Source: Clostridia bacterium (GTDB lineage Bacteria; Bacillota; Clostridia; Christensenellales; Borkfalkiaceae). Taken from it: a DNA stretch of 64,000 nt. The stretch spans positions 62,001-126,000 of the forward strand of contig JAGATP010000015.1 of assembly GCA_017621155.1 (NCBI GenBank), in the 5' to 3' direction. The notes under the pieces are model-generated. The model had not been told where the DNA came from and ran no database searches. It saw nothing but the letters and a program-made list of their open reading frames with translations. Within the stretch, counting starts at the first letter, position 1. Each line of letters starts with the position of its first letter. Positions 33,726 to 40,952 of this stretch are shown here, in pieces. The translations under genes were made by a program, and so were the position numbers.

Positions 33726-34034
33726 TTATTGAAATCGCTTGAACAGATCGACGATTTCTCCAACGATCTGCGTATTTCCGTTTTGAATGTTCTCGACAAG
33801 ACAGGTGTTCATGTGATTTTCCAAAATGACGTTGGCAAGGCTCTTGATGGACTTGTCAATCGCGGAAAGTTGAATGAGAATATCGTCGCAATACCTGTCT
33901 TCCTCGATCATGCGGGCAATCCCGTTCATCTGCCCCGCAATCTTTCTCGTCCTCGTGAGAAGCATCTTCTTCTCCTCATCGCTTCGCAGCTTCTTTTTTG
34001 GGGAACAATGGCTGCAATTCTTCTCTTCTTCCAC
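33726..34034 (-). CDS. csoR: CsoR-family copper-sensing repressor
   Basis: 102 residues from GTG 34034 with AGGAGG 7 bp before. It is an all-helical DUF156 protein. The Cu(I) ligands fit Cys in RYCDDIL, then His and Cys in ENHMNTC. An N-terminal Cys/His-rich stretch (NCSHCSPKK) is present. It represses its operon when copper is low. Its operator lies between promoter and gene at 34052-34068. Confidence 0.92.
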   Translation of the reverse strand: MEEEKNCSHCSPKKKLRSDEEKKMLLTRTRKIAGQMNGIARMIEEDRYCDDILIQLSAIDKSIKSLANVILENHMNTCLVENIQNGNTQIVGEIVDLFKRFQ

Positions 34035-34051
34035 AGAATCTCCTCCTATCT

Positions 34052-34107
34052 ATACCCCCTAGGGGTATCTTTTCTTCATTATACGCCCGCGTTGTCCGAT
34101 TTGTCAA
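34052..34107 (-). promoter_or_regulatory. csoR-copA-copZ promoter and CsoR operator
   Basis: Minus strand TTGACA (34102-34107), 18-bp spacer, TATAAT (34078-34083). Just downstream, ATACCCC-CTA-GGGGTAT (34052-34068) is the GC-core palindrome recognised by CsoR. The remainder of the gap to 34342 shows no gene. Confidence 0.88.
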
Positions 34108-34342
34108 GCGTTCGAATGCGCTTATTTCGCTTATTTTCAATTTTTAAAAAGTATGGGCGGATTCTTCCCGTTCTCAGCGCGCCACCGCGCAAAAAAGGAA
34201 GGAAAAAACTTCCGGACGCCGATTTTTCGCAAAGCCGTATAAAGAAAGGGAAAAACGGCTATCATCGATATGGAGACTGCCTTTCCGTTTTTTACATACA
34301 ATGGAATGGAAGCCCCAAAGAAAAAGGAAAACGAGGTAGCTT

Positions 34343-34693
34343 ATGAACGTCAAACGCGGAGAACTCTATTATGCCGATTTAAGCCCCGTCGTGGGGAGCG
34401 AGCAGGGCGGGGTGCGCCCCGTGCTTATCGTGCAGAACGACATCGGCAACAAGTATTCCCCGACCATCATTGCGGCTGCCGTCACGAGCAAAATGACGAA
34501 AGCCAAGCTCCCGACCCACATCGAATTGCCCTCGGCATTCGGGCTTGCCAAAAATTCCGTCGTTTTGCTCGAACAGATCCGCACCATCGACAAAAGGCGA
34601 TTAAAGGAGCGCATCGGGGAGTTGCCCGATTCGACCATGCACAAGGTCAACCGTGCCATTTTAATCAGCCTCGGTTTCGTGGGAAACAATTAG
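34343..34693 (+). CDS. mazF: MazF/EndoA-type endoribonuclease toxin
   Basis: 116 residues, ATG 34343 after GAGG. It closely resembles Bacillus EndoA (NdoA) from end to end: [60 protein letters not shown]. It cleaves mRNA at short motifs. The antitoxin normally precedes it, but the 300 bp upstream contain no antitoxin-like frame. Regulation must therefore use a distant antitoxin or none. It is followed by a terminator shared with the convergent module. Confidence 0.92.
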   Translation: MNVKRGELYYADLSPVVGSEQGGVRPVLIVQNDIGNKYSPTIIAAAVTSKMTKAKLPTHIELPSAFGLAKNSVVLLEQIRTIDKRRLKERIGELPDSTMHKVNRAILISLGFVGNN

Positions 34694-34710
34694 AGCGTCT
34701 TGCCACAATC

Positions 34711-34737
34711 AAAAAGCGCCCCTCAAAGGGGCGCTTT
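34711..34737. terminator. Bidirectional terminator, end of module copy 1
   Basis: AAAAGCGCCCCT / AGGGGCGCTTT with a 3-base loop. It serves mazF on plus and the small membrane gene on minus. A near copy closes the second module at 40499-40527. Confidence 0.88.
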
Positions 34738-34751
34738 CTGCGAAAAGAAGC

Positions 34752-35141
34752 TTATTCTTTTTCCTGTTTCATGCAAGAGCCGACGATGCCTGCGACAATC
34801 GACAGCAAGAAGAAGACGACTGCGACGATAAAGATGGCGTCCAAGCCCTTGACTCCCGTATCGACGAGAATATCCATGCGGTAGTTCACTTCGAGGACGA
34901 GGAAATGATAGAGCGCGAACTGATAGCAAACGTACGAAACTGCCGTGACGAACGTGTTATTCAGGAACGCTCCGACAAAGAAGACGGCGATTCCGACGAG
35001 GAGTCCGACGACGACGAGCGGCGTGAAATACATGCTGTCCATTGCGAGGTAGATAATCAGGGTGATCAGGGCGAGGACGACGCTTGCCAATCCGACGTAA
35101 AAGCCCTTATCCTTTTTTTGCAACATTTCTTTGATATTCAT
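34752..35141 (-). CDS. Small four-helix membrane protein, GH3 partner, copy 1
   Basis: 129 residues from ATG 35141 after GGAGG. Four hydrophobic helices are clear: FYVGLASVVLALITLIIYLA, VVVGLLVGIAVFFVGA, FALYHFLVLEV (partly polar) and a last one before SCMKQEKE. A conserved internal motif is YRMDILVDTG. The paralogue at 40539-40943 ends in the same SCMKQEKE. No known family is recognised. It follows the GH3 gene by 12 bp in both modules, which suggests complex formation. Confidence 0.75.
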   Translation of the reverse strand: MNIKEMLQKKDKGFYVGLASVVLALITLIIYLAMDSMYFTPLVVVGLLVGIAVFFVGAFLNNTFVTAVSYVCYQFALYHFLVLEVNYRMDILVDTGVKGLDAIFIVAVVFFLLSIVAGIVGSCMKQEKE

Positions 35142-35153
35142 ACTCAAACCTCC

Positions 35154-38100
35154 TTAAATGGATTCCTTCTTTTTGAAGGAGGAAACTGCCAAGAGCGCCG
35201 CGCTGCCGAGGGCAAGCACACCGAAGAGGACGTCGATGGCATAGACTGCAATCTGCCATGCGGGCGTAATCTCAACAACTCTGTCTGCGGAAGAAATTCC
35301 GTTTACGGCAGTCGTGTTGACGTAGACGTAGAGGAATCTGTGGCAGGATTCACGCACATTCGCAAGGAGCTTGGAATCGTTCTGCGCCCAATCGACGATC
35401 TTGGAAACAAGCCAATCGCCCGAGGAGAGCCAGGTATCGTTGCCCGCTTCCACACCGATGGAAACGTCCATCCAGTTGCGGTTCGCCATGACGGCATCCG
35501 TCAGCGTGACGCCGACAAATCCCCATTCATTGCGAAGGACGTTGGTCAAAAGTCCCTTATGCGCACCTGCCCAACGGCAACCGATTCGGTTGAAGGAAGT
35601 CATGGCGGCATTCGCGCCTCCCTCTTCAACGGCGTACTGGAAGCCCTTGAGGTAAATTTCGCGGAAGGCTTGCTCTCTGTTAAAGGTTGCAACTGCCTGA
35701 CGATAGGTTTCCTGATCGTTCATGGCAAAATGTTTGATGTAGACGCAGAGTCCCTTTTCCCTTGCACCCGATACTTCGGCGGCTGCCATCTTGCCGGACA
35801 GGAAGCCGTCCTCGGAGTAGTATTCGAAGTTTCTGCCCGAATAGGGAGTTCTGTGAATGTTCATGGCAGGGCCGTACCAACCGGTGATTCTCGCGCCGTC
35901 CACGCGGAGGGCGTCTTCACCCATGGAAAGTCCCACGTTGTGCAAAATTTCGACGTTGAATGTTGCAGCCATGACAGGCTCGGAGGTATAAGCGATCGTG
36001 GAAGATCCCGCATACTGTCCCTTAATGCCCTGCGGCCCGTCTGCCTGAACGGTTGCGGGCAAGCTGATCGAATTGATTGCCTGCGTGCCATAGCCCGAAT
36101 GTCCGACGATTTCAGCCATCTCTTCCAAGGTCAGCTGATTGAGAAGGGGTTCCCAAAGCTCGTCGTCAAAATCTCTTCCGCGCATCATGACGATGTTGTA
36201 AGAAGTCTCTTTCGAGCCGTATACGATGTCGGAAGTAGAAGTGTCCGCCGTGTAGTTGAACTGAAGATCCTGAATCATCTCCGGCGTCGCCTTCAACGTA
36301 TCGTAAGAGGTGGGATACGTTCCCTGCCAATCCTGTCTCGAAAGGTAGGTGACGAGCTTGCCGTAGTAGTTCAGATCGGCTTCTTCGAACTGATTGGTGA
36401 TCTTATAGCCGACGTTCGCATCCGAATAAGCATACGCCGTGGCATCCGTCTCCCGAACAACCGTGCTGTAAGCGTTATCCGCATTTCCCTCGGCGTCCAT
36501 TCCGTCCGCCTTCGTCTTACCCTTTGCCGCCAGAATGTTGTTGAGGGCGTCGTGCGAGGAATCGCCGATGGCAAGATAATACGTTCCGTCTTCGAGAATG
36601 TACGTCTTGTTGACGACTTCGTCATAGACGGCAAGCTCTTTTCTGTCCACGGTCACTTGGATCGTCTCGCTCTTGCCCGCTGCAATCTCGTTCGTCTTGC
36701 CGAAGCCGACGAGCTGAACTGCCGCCTTCTCGATCTTGTTCTGTCTGTCAAATTCGGTATAAGGCTGTTGTCCGTAGACCTGAACGACGTCCTTTCCTGC
36801 GACAGAGCCCGTATTTTTGACGGTGACGGTCAGCGTAAAGGTATCGTCCTGTCTGTTGTACTCGACCTTATCGAGCTTTTGCTCGAAGTCGGTGTAGGAA
36901 AGACCATAGCCGAAGGCATAGTTGACTTCGTCGGTATAATTCCAGCCATTGCCCTGCGAGCAGTAGACGCCCGCGCTTCCGTTCGCGTTGCCCTGTCCGA
37001 GCACGCTGTCCTCATACCTCGTCTCATAGTACTTATAGCCGACGTAAATGCTCTCCTGCTCCACGAGATAGTGAATGGCATAGCGGACTTTAGTCTTGTC
37101 TCCGGGCGTTCCGTCGATTTCCACACCGTCGATCGTTCCCGTGACGGGATCGGCATTTGCCCAATCGTAACCGCCGAAGTTCTGCATGGCGGGAGAAGAA
37201 AGGGAGCTTGCGGAATAGGTATCTACGAATTTACCCGAAGGGTTGATGTCGCCGCAGAGAATTTTGGCGACGGAGTTCATGCCGTACTGACCGGGGCCGC
37301 CGATCCAAAGGCAAGCGTCGATCTTGTACTCGGAATCGTTCAGCCAATCGAGCGCCATCGCATTGGAAGAGTTGATGAGCACGACGATTTTGCTAAAATC
37401 CTGCGAAGCGACGTATTTGAGAAGTTCCTTTTCCTGCTCCTGCAATTCGAAATAGTGCACGCCGTCCGTAAACTCGTTGAAGGCAAGGTCTGCGCCCTCT
37501 CCGCCGCTTCTGCCGATGGTGACGATGGCGACGTCCTTATAGCCTTCGTAGGAGACGCCCGAATTCGCGACCTCGTTCGCGGGGATTTCCGCGATTCTCG
37601 TCGCATTGCCGACGTCCTTAAACTCCGTCCACATTCCCGCGGTAGAGCGGTTTAATTTTGCCTCTTTGAGTGCGGCGACCTTTCCCGAATACCAATCGAG
37701 CATTTGCTCGTTGACCTTGAAGCCCGCCTCCTTGAGCGCCTTTGCCATGGTTGCGGCGTTCGCCGTATCCACCTGACCGGAACCCGTACCGCCGTAAATG
37801 ATGTCGGCAGACGATCTGCCGAAGCACGTGACGGATGCTCCCTTTGTAAGGGGAAGCGCCTTGTCCTTGTTCTCCACGAGGACAGAGCCCTCGCCCTGAA
37901 TCTGCTCGCAGAGCGCCTTCTGCCATGCGGTGAGCTTGTCGCCGTCGAGCGTGCCGTCCGCCTTCAAAAAGTCGCTCTTGAAGTACTCTGTGTCCTCATC
38001 GACGTTTTCGTCGTGAATGACTTTGCTGGACGAAATATTGAGCTCTTTGTTGATCATGCTCGCATACGAGTTGGCAAAGTACGTTCCCGTCAGCGCAAGC

Positions 38101-38159
38101 GTCAACAGAAACGAAAAGACGCCCGTCATGATTGCCCACGGTTTTTTGTTGAGTGCCAT
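35154..38159 (-). CDS. Membrane-anchored, circularly permuted GH3 glycosidase, copy 1
   Basis: 1001 residues, GGAGG before ATG 38159. An N-terminal membrane helix (about 9-30) is followed by the GH3 C-terminal domain (GEGSVLVENKDKALPL, about 80) and a fibronectin-III-like part (YGFGLSYTDFEQ, about 410-500). The catalytic (beta/alpha)8 domain comes last (about 665-930), and a C-terminal helix (976-998) ends the protein. This order is the reverse of ordinary GH3 enzymes and is known for some ruminal beta-glucosidases. VQADGPQG, IKHFAMNDQETYR and LTDAVM with the likely nucleophile Asp888 are present. It probably hydrolyses beta-glucosides or similar outside the membrane. It belongs to a duplicated sensing module. 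Confidence 0.88.
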   Translation of the reverse strand: MALNKKPWAIMTGVFSFLLTLALTGTYFANSYASMINKELNISSSKVIHDENVDEDTEYFKSDFLKADGTLDGDKLTAWQKALCEQIQGEGSVLVENKDKALPLTKGASVTCFGRSSADIIYGGTGSGQVDTANAATMAKALKEAGFKVNEQMLDWYSGKVAALKEAKLNRSTAGMWTEFKDVGNATRIAEIPANEVANSGVSYEGYKDVAIVTIGRSGGEGADLAFNEFTDGVHYFELQEQEKELLKYVASQDFSKIVVLINSSNAMALDWLNDSEYKIDACLWIGGPGQYGMNSVAKILCGDINPSGKFVDTYSASSLSSPAMQNFGGYDWANADPVTGTIDGVEIDGTPGDKTKVRYAIHYLVEQESIYVGYKYYETRYEDSVLGQGNANGSAGVYCSQGNGWNYTDEVNYAFGYGLSYTDFEQKLDKVEYNRQDDTFTLTVTVKNTGSVAGKDVVQVYGQQPYTEFDRQNKIEKAAVQLVGFGKTNEIAAGKSETIQVTVDRKELAVYDEVVNKTYILEDGTYYLAIGDSSHDALNNILAAKGKTKADGMDAEGNADNAYSTVVRETDATAYAYSDANVGYKITNQFEEADLNYYGKLVTYLSRQDWQGTYPTSYDTLKATPEMIQDLQFNYTADTSTSDIVYGSKETSYNIVMMRGRDFDDELWEPLLNQLTLEEMAEIVGHSGYGTQAINSISLPATVQADGPQGIKGQYAGSSTIAYTSEPVMAATFNVEILHNVGLSMGEDALRVDGARITGWYGPAMNIHRTPYSGRNFEYYSEDGFLSGKMAAAEVSGAREKGLCVYIKHFAMNDQETYRQAVATFNREQAFREIYLKGFQYAVEEGGANAAMTSFNRIGCRWAGAHKGLLTNVLRNEWGFVGVTLTDAVMANRNWMDVSIGVEAGNDTWLSSGDWLVSKIVDWAQNDSKLLANVRESCHRFLYVYVNTTAVNGISSADRVVEITPAWQIAVYAIDVLFGVLALGSAALLAVSSFKKKESI

Positions 38160-38293
38160 GTTTTACCTCCATTTTCGGGGATACTTCCCCCTTAATCCGA
38201 GAAAGAGTATAGCACGTTTTGCCGTTTTTTGTGTTTTTTTTGTGAAACCGGTCAAAATATTTGAGAATCTTGTAAGTTTCCTGCGATAAGGAA

Positions 38294-38321
38294 GGGGCGC
38301 ATACCAAACGATATGCGCCCC
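38294..38321 (-). terminator. Hairpin after kinase gene, copy 1
   Basis: GGGGCGCATA / TATGCGCCCC forms a 10-bp stem with an 8-base loop, 40 bp past the kinase stop. The following TTCCTT is a poor T tract, so it may be a weak terminator or leader element of the GH3 gene. Confidence 0.5.
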
Positions 38322-38362
38322 GATCAGGTTAAAAACGATAGAGAATGCAGTTCAAGCGTCCC

Positions 38363-39634
38363 TCAAAGCGGAATGAGAATGCTGAGGGTATAGCGCTCGT
38401 CCGCGGTGTCGATCACCATGCTTCCGTGGTATTTTTCGGCAATGTAACGAATGCTCTTGCTGCCGAAACCGTGATACTTCGAATCTCCCTTTGTAACGGG
38501 CAAGCCGTCTACGATTTCGGGCGGACAAGCGCAGTAATTTTCGACGATAATCTGGCAAAATTCCTGCTTTTTGCCGATGTGCAGGCTGACGATCCGCTTG
38601 TCCTCGCTCTCTTTGAGCGCACTCTGAATGGCGTTGTCGAGGGCATTGCCGATCAACGAATAAAGATCTGCCGAATCCATCTTTTCGATGGCCTCCGGAT
38701 CGACGAGATAGCTGAGCCGCACGCCGTTCGCCTCGCAGAGAATGAGCTTTTGGGACAGCACGACGTCTACGGCGCTGTTGCCCGTGCGGGCGATGCTGTC
38801 GTAAACCTTAATCGAATCCTCCATTTCCCGAAAGAAGGAATCGTGCTTTTTGTCGTCCTCCCCTTCCCGATATTCCCGAATGTGATACCTTAAGTCGTGG
38901 CACTTCATGTTGACGAGATCAATCGTCTCCTTCATGCGGTCGAAATTGTTTTTCTCCGCCTCGAGGAGCTGCTCGATGATGCGGTTTTGCTCGCTGATCT
39001 TGCTCTGCTGAATGGCGCCGAACTGCACCACCAGAATGAGAATGCAGCTGATTCCCGTGAACAGATAAGAGAGCGCCTTGTCGTCCATCCACCCGAAAGA
39101 TTCTATGGCGTTGCGGGAATAGACGATGAACACGGTGACGACTGCAAGAACCAGGCAAATCGTGTTCTTCAACAGAATTTCGCCGTTCTTTTCAAAACGA
39201 CGGGCAAAGCAGAAGTAACAGACGAGGTAAATAAGGGCAAAGACGATTGCCGTAACCGCATAATACAAAAAACTTCCCCTCTCCAAGTTCAAAGCTATGG
39301 CGCAAAGCCATCCCGCATTGTAAGCGAGGTTTTGCACGGCGTAAGCGCCGATGGCGATGAAAAGGCTGCCCTTGGCGGAAATTTTCAGGCAGAACAGGAG
39401 CAAGAGATAGGATTCCGCAAAGATACAGAGAACCCGTATGAATTTATGCCCCATCGTCGGGTGAAACCAGCAGATGACGAGATACAGCGCAATGCCAAAG
39501 CACATGCGAAGCGCCGCATGACTCCTCTTTTTCTGTCCGATGACGAAGAGAAGCTCGGCAAGCAAGAGCTGCACGCTGAAAAACATGTGAATAGGGAAGT
39601 TGTGGTAGAGAAAAGCCGCAAATGCCTCCAACAT
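38363..39634 (-). CDS. AgrC-like GHKL sensor histidine kinase, copy 1
   Basis: 423 residues from ATG 39634, which overlaps the regulator stop (TGATG) behind GGGAGGG. About six membrane helices cover residues 1-210. VNMKCHDLRYHIREY is the phosphoacceptor region with His about 245. The GHKL ATPase has LIGNALDNAIQSA (N box) and GFGSKSIRYIAEKY (G box). The family (LytS/AgrC type) phosphorylates LytTR regulators. No AgrB/AgrD peptide genes are nearby, so the signal is unknown. Confidence 0.88.
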   Translation of the reverse strand: MLEAFAAFLYHNFPIHMFFSVQLLLAELLFVIGQKKRSHAALRMCFGIALYLVICWFHPTMGHKFIRVLCIFAESYLLLLFCLKISAKGSLFIAIGAYAVQNLAYNAGWLCAIALNLERGSFLYYAVTAIVFALIYLVCYFCFARRFEKNGEILLKNTICLVLAVVTVFIVYSRNAIESFGWMDDKALSYLFTGISCILILVVQFGAIQQSKISEQNRIIEQLLEAEKNNFDRMKETIDLVNMKCHDLRYHIREYREGEDDKKHDSFFREMEDSIKVYDSIARTGNSAVDVVLSQKLILCEANGVRLSYLVDPEAIEKMDSADLYSLIGNALDNAIQSALKESEDKRIVSLHIGKKQEFCQIIVENYCACPPEIVDGLPVTKGDSKYHGFGSKSIRYIAEKYHGSMVIDTADERYTLSILIPL

Positions 39635-40329
39635 CAGACAATCCCTCCCAAGTGGCGATTTAAACTGTCGAGGAATTCCTTCTTTTTGGAACGGCTGATG
39701 GGCAGTCTCTCCTTTCCCACGACGCAGTCGTTTTCGACAATCGCGACGACGTGGCTCAAGTTGACGATGTAAGAATTGTTGCAGCGACAAAAGCCTTTTC
39801 CGACCTTCTCTTCCGTCGCCTTCAGCGTTGCGTGCACCTTATAGCACCCCGTCGCCGTATGGTAGACGACGTATTGGTTGCTCCCCTCGATGTACAGCAC
39901 GTCTTCCTCCGAGAGAACGCACATTTTACCGTCGGAGACGACGGCAAACGTGCGCATCTCCCGCATTCTGCCGATTGCCTTGTCGAGCTTCAGCTTCAAG
40001 TCAAAGTAAGAGACGGGCTTGACCATAAAATCGAGCGCGTCGACCTCGTAGCCCAAAATCGCATACTGCGCCATGTTGGTGATAAAGATGATCGCGGCAT
40101 AAGAGTCCACCTTGCGGATTTTGCGCGCTGTTTCGATGCCGTCGATTCCCGGCATATCGATGTCGAGCAAAATAATATCCGCAGCTCTCTTGTAATCGCC
40201 GATGTATTCGAGTCCCGAAGTAAAGAGCTCGGCGTCGAGTTTTTTTCCCCGCTCCTGCGCATAGCGGTCTACATAGCTTTTCAGCAGCGCAAGCTGTTTT
40301 TTATCATCGTCTACGATGGCAATTTTCAT
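39634..40329 (-). CDS. LytTR response regulator, copy 1
   Basis: 231 residues. The receiver domain (1-120) has VDDD, phosphoacceptor DIILLDIDMPG, and FITN and KPVSYF with the conserved Lys. The C-terminal LytTR DNA-binding domain (130-231) has YIEGSNQYVVYHT and FCRCNNSYIVNLSHV. It should activate target genes, most simply its own module's GH3 operon. The promoter TTGACA-17-TATAAT lies in the conserved block just upstream. Confidence 0.92.
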   Translation of the reverse strand: MKIAIVDDDKKQLALLKSYVDRYAQERGKKLDAELFTSGLEYIGDYKRAADIILLDIDMPGIDGIETARKIRKVDSYAAIIFITNMAQYAILGYEVDALDFMVKPVSYFDLKLKLDKAIGRMREMRTFAVVSDGKMCVLSEEDVLYIEGSNQYVVYHTATGCYKVHATLKATEEKVGKGFCRCNNSYIVNLSHVVAIVENDCVVGKERLPISRSKKKEFLDSLNRHLGGIV

Positions 40330-40487
40330 TGCACTTCCTCCCTTTCGTCACCATTATAGACAAAACATACGCGTCTGTCAAGGGCAAAAAAGAATTTTAT
40401 TCCCCAAAAAACGGGATTTTCTCCAAAAAAATCGCCCAACCCGGCGATTTTTCGGTATTTCTTCCCGCTATCTGCACGAAAAAAGGC
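40330..40487. repeat. Conserved regulatory block A, upstream of regulator copy 1
   Basis: It matches 46112-46269 with only about eight differences in 158 bp and no gaps; about 85 bp (40371-40455) are identical. On the minus strand it holds the terminator for upstream genes, then TTGACA-17-TATAAT and the ribosome site of the regulator gene. Confidence 0.85.
40425..40453 (-). terminator. Terminator in conserved block A
   Basis: AATCGCC / GGCGATT with a 6-base loop, then T6 on the minus strand, upstream of the regulator promoter. Confidence 0.75.
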
Positions 40488-40498
40488 GATTAAATTAG

Positions 40499-40527
40499 AA
40501 AACGCCCCTTTTGAGGGGCGCTTTCCG
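40499..40527 (-). terminator. Terminator, end of module copy 2
   Basis: GCGCCCCT / AGGGGCGTTTTC stem after the small membrane gene, with the same core as the terminator at 34711. Confidence 0.8.
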
Positions 40528-40538
40528 ATGAAAGGAGC

Positions 40539-40943
40539 TTATTCCTTTTCCTGCTTCATACAGGAGGCAACAAGAGTAACGATGATACAAGCAAGGAACA
40601 AAATGGTCGCGACATAGAAGAGGGCATCGAGAGAGAAGAAACCTTGCCCGGGATCAACCAAAACATCCATCCTCTGCTCTACTTCCAGCACCATGAAGTG
40701 ATAGAAAGCAAACATATAGGAAGCGTAAGAAAGCACGTAAAGGAAATTCAAATTGAACAGCCCAGCTACGGCAAATGCGACGATTCCCAGGATTAACCCT
40801 AAAACAACCAAGCCCGAAAAGAACTTACTGTTCATCGAAATGTAAATGAACATTGTAACGAGAGCGAGCAGCGCACCCGCTGCGCCGACATAAAAGCCGG
40901 AGCGCTTATTTTGTAAAACGTCTTTGAAGTTTTTCGTATTCAT
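40539..40943 (-). CDS. Small four-helix membrane protein, GH3 partner, copy 2
   Basis: 134 residues, paralogue of 34752-35141. It shares the layout and motifs: FYVGAAGALLALVTMFIYIS, FAFYHFMVLEVEQRMDVLVD, and SCMKQEKE at the end. It starts 9 bp after GH3 copy 2. Function unknown, probably in complex with the GH3 protein or the kinase. Confidence 0.75.
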   Translation of the reverse strand: MNTKNFKDVLQNKRSGFYVGAAGALLALVTMFIYISMNSKFFSGLVVLGLILGIVAFAVAGLFNLNFLYVLSYASYMFAFYHFMVLEVEQRMDVLVDPGQGFFSLDALFYVATILFLACIIVTLVASCMKQEKE

Positions 40944-40952
40944 TCTTTTCCC

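Larger units (their letters stand above)
34711..40487 (-). repeat. Tandem module copy 1 (regulator, kinase, GH3, small membrane protein)
   Basis: It runs from the regulatory block at 40330-40487 through a LytTR regulator, sensor kinase, GH3 enzyme and four-helix protein to a terminator. The next 5.78 kb upstream repeats the same order and strand. Spacing from regulatory block to block is 5782 bp. Confidence 0.88.

Noticed and set aside
34905-37655. A 916-codon open frame on the plus strand, antisense to GH3 copy 1
   Set aside because: It lies wholly within the GH3 gene, has no family features and arises from the codon pattern of the real gene. The minus-strand protein has clear motifs and a ribosome site.
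38160-38345. LytTR-type paired repeats before GH3 copy 1 (TATCGTTT copies)
   Set aside because: Two TATCGTTT copies exist, but they are 27 bp apart rather than the 21-22 bp usual for LytTR sites, and one is inside a hairpin.
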